Assembly (NCBI GenBank): GCA_021325275.1 | Contig: JAJPHL010000071.1 | Coordinates: 62,001 to 126,000, forward strand | Reading direction: 5' to 3' | Length of the DNA: 64,000 nucleotides | DNA from: Terriglobia bacterium | GTDB lineage: Bacteria > Acidobacteriota > Terriglobia > JAJPHL01 | Shown here: in pieces, positions 63,701 through 64,000 of the stretch | How positions within the stretch are numbered: position 1 is the stretch's first letter | Layout: the number at the start of each line of letters is the position of its first letter | Made by a program: the position numbers and the translations under genes | Notes under the pieces: generated by a model | Database searches by the model: none | The model's input: only the letters and a program-made list of their open reading frames with translations | Told to the model about the DNA's origin: nothing

Positions 63701-64000
63701 AGCTGCCGCTGTAATCGGTCACGACGCTATTGGACGCGTCGAGCGCCGTAACGGTGAAAAAGAACGGCGCGCCCACCGTTGTCGTAGACGGTGCGCTGAC
63801 ACCGAAATGCGTCGTGGCGCCGGATACGTTGGTCAGAACGAAATTCGCGCTGGAAGGTGACGCTTGATCCGGCGTGGTGGCGCTCGCGGTGACGTTGTAA
63901 GGCCCACCGACAATCGAGTTAGCCGTGACTGTCTCCGAGATCCCACCAACGTCGTTCGTGGTTTCCGTAATTGTGTTGGTCCCATTCGAAAACGTGGCGC
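48777..64000 (-). CDS. Giant repeat surface protein, 5' partial
   Basis: One frame stays open from the window edge to the stop, over 5,070 residues; the true start is outside the window. N to C it alternates six right-handed beta-helix modules (each opening LVVTNTNDSGTGSLRQA or a variant, with GGAI.N.G and STF.GN repeats and ending ATDQRGFPRVVNG..DIGAVQ), Big_1-like domains (VTFTAPSTG.SGTFSNST) and about 16 filamin-like Ig units (THF.VSAPST...GTVHFTSTD). The C terminus has an IPT/TIG domain, a cohesin-like domain, two dockerin-like calcium repeats and a last beta domain. No LPXTG or sorting signal is seen. Probably extracellular adhesion or matrix material. Confidence 0.9.
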   Translation of the reverse strand, partial: ATFSNGTNTITETTNDVGGISETVTANSIVGGPYNVTASATTPDQASPSSANFVLTNVSGATTHFGVSAPSTTTVGAPFFFTVTALDASNSVVTDYSGSLGGASTFPAKLINGVGTFSATSYTPGTGTIQVYDYNNPAIFGNSNPINVLALTALVVTNTNDSGTGSLRQAIITGNSSGGATISFSVNGTITLLSPLPTITQTMTISGSSAQIIDGAGLCQPFSVASGATVSIVGVTIQHGLNATAGGAISNSGNLSLASCTLTGNQAAVGGAVYNNSTGTLSVYQCTISNNTSQGNGGGIENTGAASIIASTFADNSAVGGSGGAIANLSAGAATLTILNSTFNGNQATDPSSAGPAMGGAIFSNNGGSCTIQNSTIVGNSQSGTNVLDSGGGIGLTNGTCTLTDTILASNSDATGNAPDGAGAFAGSYNLIGNGTGLTGLTNGASGNQVGTGASPIVPALSPLGDYSGPTQTMRPNGNSPVLAAGTAISGTVFDQRGMARTQNAKIDIGAVQLQAVWINLLSGDGQSGAIGAPFANPLAALVGEVNGTGFVPGVPVTFTAPTSGPSGLFSNSSTTITGLTDSNGFATEVFTANSALGGPYTVTASATTPDQATPNVDSFFQLRNVAATTVTQLNVAANSSTFGGVPFNVTVTALDQNGNVVTTYGGTVHFATTDPSSSAVVPANYTFVAGDRGVHTFTNGVTLATSGRFTVTATDTNNSAITAGTASVSVSPSPATHFTVSAPATVTQGQTFSVTVTALTANNFVATGYSGTVHFTKSDSGARSFVPSDYTFQPNDNGVHTFTNAFVLATTGNQTISVNDIVATAITGTSTIAVNAAATPTHFSVSTPTASASGTRFSFTVTSLDSNNNTTTGYFGTIHFTSSDGTATLSADGTLTSGTGTFTATLNALGSQTITATNTVNSSISGQASVNVPTPTSYVVTNTNNSGAGSLADAVAAASIDPNGGAITFSLPNPSTIRVSGTLYLGQSMSVTGPGAGALTIDGAHVHTVFVVNSGFTVSMSGIAIQNGSGTGLSAGGILNSGTLTLNSCLLQGNVNTSTLGAGGIKNTGSLTVNQCLIAANVTNTGRSVTAAGGLFNTGVATLTDTTFYQNLAPTVIAAGSAIYNFGGTLTVSNCTIVANSSSLGGGILSSGGSATLTNTIASNNFASVESDLSGAFSGNNNLIGAAASLTGITDGLNGNRVGTGASPVDPLLGPLANNGGPTRTALPSVNSPALAAGTTANAPATDQRGFARVVNGTIDIGAVQFQGVTLAASAGTPQSTAAGTAFATPLTATATENTSGVAVSGVSMTFTAPSTGPSGTFSNSTNTITATTNASGAIAESFTANATAGGPYNVTAGATTPDQASASTVNFALTNVSAAATHFAVSAPSTIAKGTQFSFTVTALNASNATVTGYTGTVHFTSSGGAAMLPSDSTLTNGTGTFTATLNTIGSQSITAIDTVNSSLSGQAAVNVPAPTSYVVTNTNASGAGSLAAQVAAANADPAGGAITFNLPNPSTITLGATLALTQSITIAGPTGSSVAISGNNAVQVFSVASEVTASISGVTIQNGLAGNLGGGVGNSGTLTLSSCTITGNVAANAGGGISNDPGATLSVDQCTISNNQSHGIGGGGVYSHGAAVITNSTISGNTAVGGPTQGALGGGIANNGGVMTIGGSTIAGNQVSDPQSAGRAFGGGIYSSSGGLVVSNSTIYGNSNTGTRTDSSGDFGGGIYGLNITLSNMIVAGNTAPAGPDAYSLLSFTDGGNNLIGDGTALTGIANGVNGNIVGTSASPISPLLAPLLNNAGFTLTMLPNGNSPVLGAGSTANAPATDQRGFPRVVNGKIDIGAVQFQGVTLSATSGPTQSTEVGTAFELIVTALENMSGQEVPGISVSLTAPSTGPSGTFSNSTTTITATTNASKVVVEEFTANMTPGGPYNVTASATSVDQAAPASVNFALTNIGPVTHFSVSAPSIVPVGSVFSFTVTALDQFNRTVSTYSGTAHFTSTDGSAKLPVNATLLGGMGTFSATLNTIGNQTITATDTVTTSSTGTSGTINVPVPTALVVTNTNDSGTGSLRQAIIAGNASSAGAAITFANGVTGTITLQSALPQISQTMAITGPGASNLIIDGANLYQPFSISQATVSISGVTIQHGFSNLGGAIVNTNGTLTLSSCVFNSNQASAPSGSVGGGAVYNTSTLIVDRCSFTSNTAGPNGYGGAIWNNNTGTATVTNSTFSGNTATGGTVMSGNGGAIASRYTSTVITIVNSTFTGNQITDPFNSESGVGGAIMVLGTGTIQNSTIVGNSQTGTAVFDWTGGLYCYCTVTNTILAGNTAASGVMPDIGGTFTGTHNLIGNGADLSPSNLNGNIVGTSGNPINPQLGPLANNGGPTPTMLPGGNSPALAAGSTSGASATDQRGFPRVVNGQVDIGAVQLQGVAISATSGTPQSTALDTAFAAALTASATENTSGAAIPGVAVTFTAPSTGASGTFSNSTNTITAATGVNGQISESFTANSIVGGPYNVTASGTTGDQASASSVNFALTNVAGTATHFTASAPSTATAGAAFNVTVTAFDAFNNVATGYTGTVHFTSTDASATLPANAMLTGGTGTFSATLATSGSRTITATDTVTGAITGTSSAIAVSAAAATHFAVSAPSTVTETAPFNVTVTALDQFNNTAVGYAGTVHFTSTDGVATLPVNSRLTNGSGTFSVTLRSAGSFTITATDTVTSTITGTSSAIAAAGGAATHFVTSAPAAATAGVAFGVAVSALDALNNNATTYAGTIHFTSTDGAATLPANATLTNGTGTFVITLRTAGSQTFTATDTVTSSITGSSNAIAVASAPATHFVVSAPSTAAPNSNFSVTVTALDASNNTATSYAGAIHFTSTDGAATLPANSTLTNGTGTFSVTLNTAGSQTISVTDTVTSTITGTSGTINVPGTTALVVTNTNDSGTGSLRQAILAGNTSSGGATITFASGVTGTITLQSAFPQISRSLTITGPGASNLIIDGANLYQPFSIAQATVSISGVTIQHSLGGAIINILGTLNLSSCVLNANQSIASGNFTASGGAVYNNATLNVDKCTFTNNTAGSNGYGGAIANLGTATITNSTFSGNTATGGTYIGGDGGAIASDSAGALIVVNSTFTGNQITDPFNMQSSHGGAIYCTDTCTFQNSTITGNSQTGTANFDAAGGLYCFDTCTVTNTILAGNTAANGLWPDAGGSFTGTYNLIGNGAGTSLTNGVNGNIVGSAASPVNPLLGPLANNGGPTQTMLPGGNSPALAAGSTSGAPATDQRGFPRVVHGVMDIGAVQLQGVAVAATSGTPQTAGINTTFATALMATATEYTSNVAVPGVAVTFTAPSTGASGTFSNSTNTITASTGANGQVSETFAANSTTGGPYNVTASATTPDNASASNVNFALTNTGNSNAANHLSISAPSTATAGTSFSVTVTALDQNNNVATGYRGTVTFTTVDSGVGHVIPGNYTFQASDAGVHTFTNGVTLVSIGNKTVTATDTVTSSITGTSSAINVVAVQIVVTNTNDSGTGSLRQAIISSNSGAGSAAITFVNGVTGTITLASAYPEITQNVTITGPGASSLAIDGANLYQPFTINQGTTVAISGLTIQHGLDTVAGGGAILNFGNLTLSSCVLNANQSSDGGAILSESTGTLAVSQCTISNNTAASGGGIESFGPTTITNSTFAGNVAAGSAKGSGEGGAIFFAGAFQTPTPLTIINSTFSGNQAADPNNFGVASGGAIAAVVNTTLTIQNSTISGNSQTGVFNQDSGGGIYCASQNVTCTLTNTILAGNSDAHSLAPDGSGAINGSNNLIGNSTGIFGLSNGVNGNIVGFNGSPVSAALSPLANNGGPFQTMLPNGNSPALGAGTTAGAPATDQRGFARVTNGKIDIGAVQMQGVTISATGGTPQSASAGTIFATPLTATATESCGSCSATVPGVSVTFTAPSTGASGTFSNSTNTITAATAANGQVSETFTANTTVGGPYNVAASGTTPDQASAATANFALSNTAVPILHFTVTAPSTATAGAAFNITVTALDGSNNVATGYSGTVHFTSTDVSASLPANATLTNGAGTFSATLSTAGSRTITATDTVNTTITGASSSILVVAGTATHLTVTGPAAATAGAAVSITVTALDTFNNVATGYRGTVRFTKSEPILLGTVPGNYTFQVSDNGVHTFSNGVTFDASGTQTVTATDTVTSTITGTSNTITVSAGAAGRLQVTAPSTASPGTAFNVTVTALDAFNNVATSYTGTVRFTSSDVAATLPSNSTLNSGAGTFPVTLKFAGSQTITATDTVTSSITGTSSAVAVNAGAATHFSLSTPAIATAGAAFSVTVTALDQFNNTAIGYTGTVHFTSTDGAASLPSNSTLSHGVGTFSVTLNTSGSRTITAGDTVSGLITGTSSTIAVSAASGVHLQVSAVSTATAGTPFNITVAAFDQFGNTAANYTGTVHFTSSDGAASLPGNSTLTNGVGTFSVILKTAGLQTVGANDTVTSAITGTSSSIAVSAASFANLQVTAPSTAAAGVAFNITVTAVDPFGNTVTSYTGTVHFTSSDASATLVSNSTLSSGAGIFPVTLRSSGSQTITATDTVTSSITGKSNAITVTQTNLPPTINLVSPSTIAAGSAAFTLRVYGSNFAPNSVVQWGGSARVTTFGSPQQLSATINAADIAAAGPVAVTVFTPAPGGGTSSPITFTVGSSVQGTLTAQSVNGSPGAPAAIPVVLNLNSGATVGALSFGVQLTPVNMAPAIAASTAFRSDAALPVASGSPTITATNANVGVFYGSFTASLTGQVAIGVIQVVIPPAATVGQTYNVHITAADAAQSGTAVPLSAGADATVTLVVGYLVGDSYPHTADTAGSFGDGLLNTLDLIDVLRAVTNISTPATCSDRFDAMDASPVDTTMQRGGDGRLNTLDLIETLRRVTVLDASRPQRAPRGLTCSQIEAESRRPPVEGAADGSIEVQGNAIYLVAHRDLNLKGLAVSFRLPEGQQANFTPGETPASIVDVGQPGKIALAWLSGKSNGTSNDITLSSGQRLLLGSVDGLDRGALLGVSANDLGGEEVRIVGGAVRVR
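49150..50180 (-). other. C-terminal IPT, cohesin-like and dockerin-like region of the giant protein
   Basis: An IPT/TIG-like domain (PTINLVSPSTIAAGS to about 49850) precedes a cohesin-like beta-sandwich (VNGSPGAPAAIPVVLNLNSG) and two near-identical calcium-loop segments, FGDGLLNTLDLIDVLRAV and GGDGRLNTLDLIETLRRV, 24 residues of Asp-rich spacer apart. In cellulosomes cohesin and dockerin bind each other; here both occur in one chain. Confidence 0.7.
50180..51958 (-). repeat. Six tandem filamin-like Ig units
   Basis: Units of roughly 96-100 residues repeat from about 51958 down to 50180, starting near 51950, 51650, 51330, 51035, 50740 and 50445. Each contains a VTAPSTATAG-like start, TGTVHFTSTD, LTNGVGTFSVTL and TATDTVTSSITGTSS strands. 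Similarity at the DNA level is high, so recombination and copy-number change are likely here. Confidence 0.85.
52290..63545 (-). repeat. Six alternating beta-helix / Ig supermodules
   Basis: Beta-helix starts lie near 63540, 61185, 59565, 57820, 55185 and 53420 and their ends near 62490, 60235, 58485, 56745, 54125 and 52330. Between them are one to four Ig units plus a Big_1-like domain. The fourth and fifth beta-helices are the most alike. A second tandem of four Ig units lies at about 55215-56390. Confidence 0.8.

Noticed and set aside
1-64000. tRNA, rRNA or insertion-sequence genes
   Set aside because: I saw no convincing tRNA T-arm, rRNA stretch or transposase motif on either strand; a covariance-model scan would be decisive for small RNAs.

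Overview
The window looks like a chromosome segment of an Acidobacteriota member, most likely of the Solibacter/Bryobacterales type. It is GC-rich and gene-dense. It carries family markers common in that group: a TIGR03435 protein, an Oar-like TonB receptor with an N-terminal carboxypeptidase-regulatory domain, a DUF1080 protein beside a Tat-exported Gfo/Idh/MocA protein, and a giant repeat surface protein. I saw no rRNA, tRNA, insertion sequence or CRISPR array, and no stretch over 300 bases without a gene.

Layout. At 0.1-5.6 kb a sigma-54 response regulator precedes a MoxR ATPase/DUF58 pair, with a SpoIIM-family and an RDD-family membrane protein around it. At 5.6-12.8 kb come a DUF5107-TPR protein, an amidohydrolase, a KduD-like dehydrogenase and livMGF. 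At 12.8-18.8 kb are a DUF2007 protein, a Cys/His-rich and Met-rich (possibly copper-related) pair, an Mrp/ApbC ATPase, a UbiD decarboxylase, an orphan GvpL/F protein and two small genes. At 18.9-21 kb a single gene fuses the LivK-type binding protein to the LivH permease, which supplies the two parts missing from livMGF. At 21-29.4 kb are a phospholipase D-like protein, DoxX, a copper ATPase, DUF1080, Gfo/Idh, a methyltransferase, a superoxide dismutase and a metallo-beta-lactamase fold joined to a PilZ-like domain. At 29.4-37.2 kb are an AddA/RecB-like helicase-nuclease, a TonB receptor and TIGR03435.

At 37.2-38.4 kb a two-gene HEPN cassette lies between exact 28-bp direct repeats. The right repeat rebuilds the 3' end of the neighbouring gene, as an integration would. 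At 38.4-42 kb are an exported protein, a dGTPase-like protein, a TPR protein and a glycosyltransferase. At 42-48.7 kb a carrier protein and a KASIII-like enzyme with Ser in place of the catalytic Cys face an operon of three secreted SGNH hydrolases and one MBOAT acyltransferase. This is a candidate envelope or exopolymer acylation system. From 48.8 kb to the window edge one open frame encodes more than 5,000 residues of a repeat surface protein ending in cohesin-like and dockerin-like domains; its N terminus lies outside the window.

About a dozen genes have a TANNNT -10-like element 6-9 bases (5-8 for the TonB receptor) before the start codon and no Shine-Dalgarno sequence. This suggests frequent leaderless transcription. 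Convergent genes are packed with almost no space, often overlapping at their stops.
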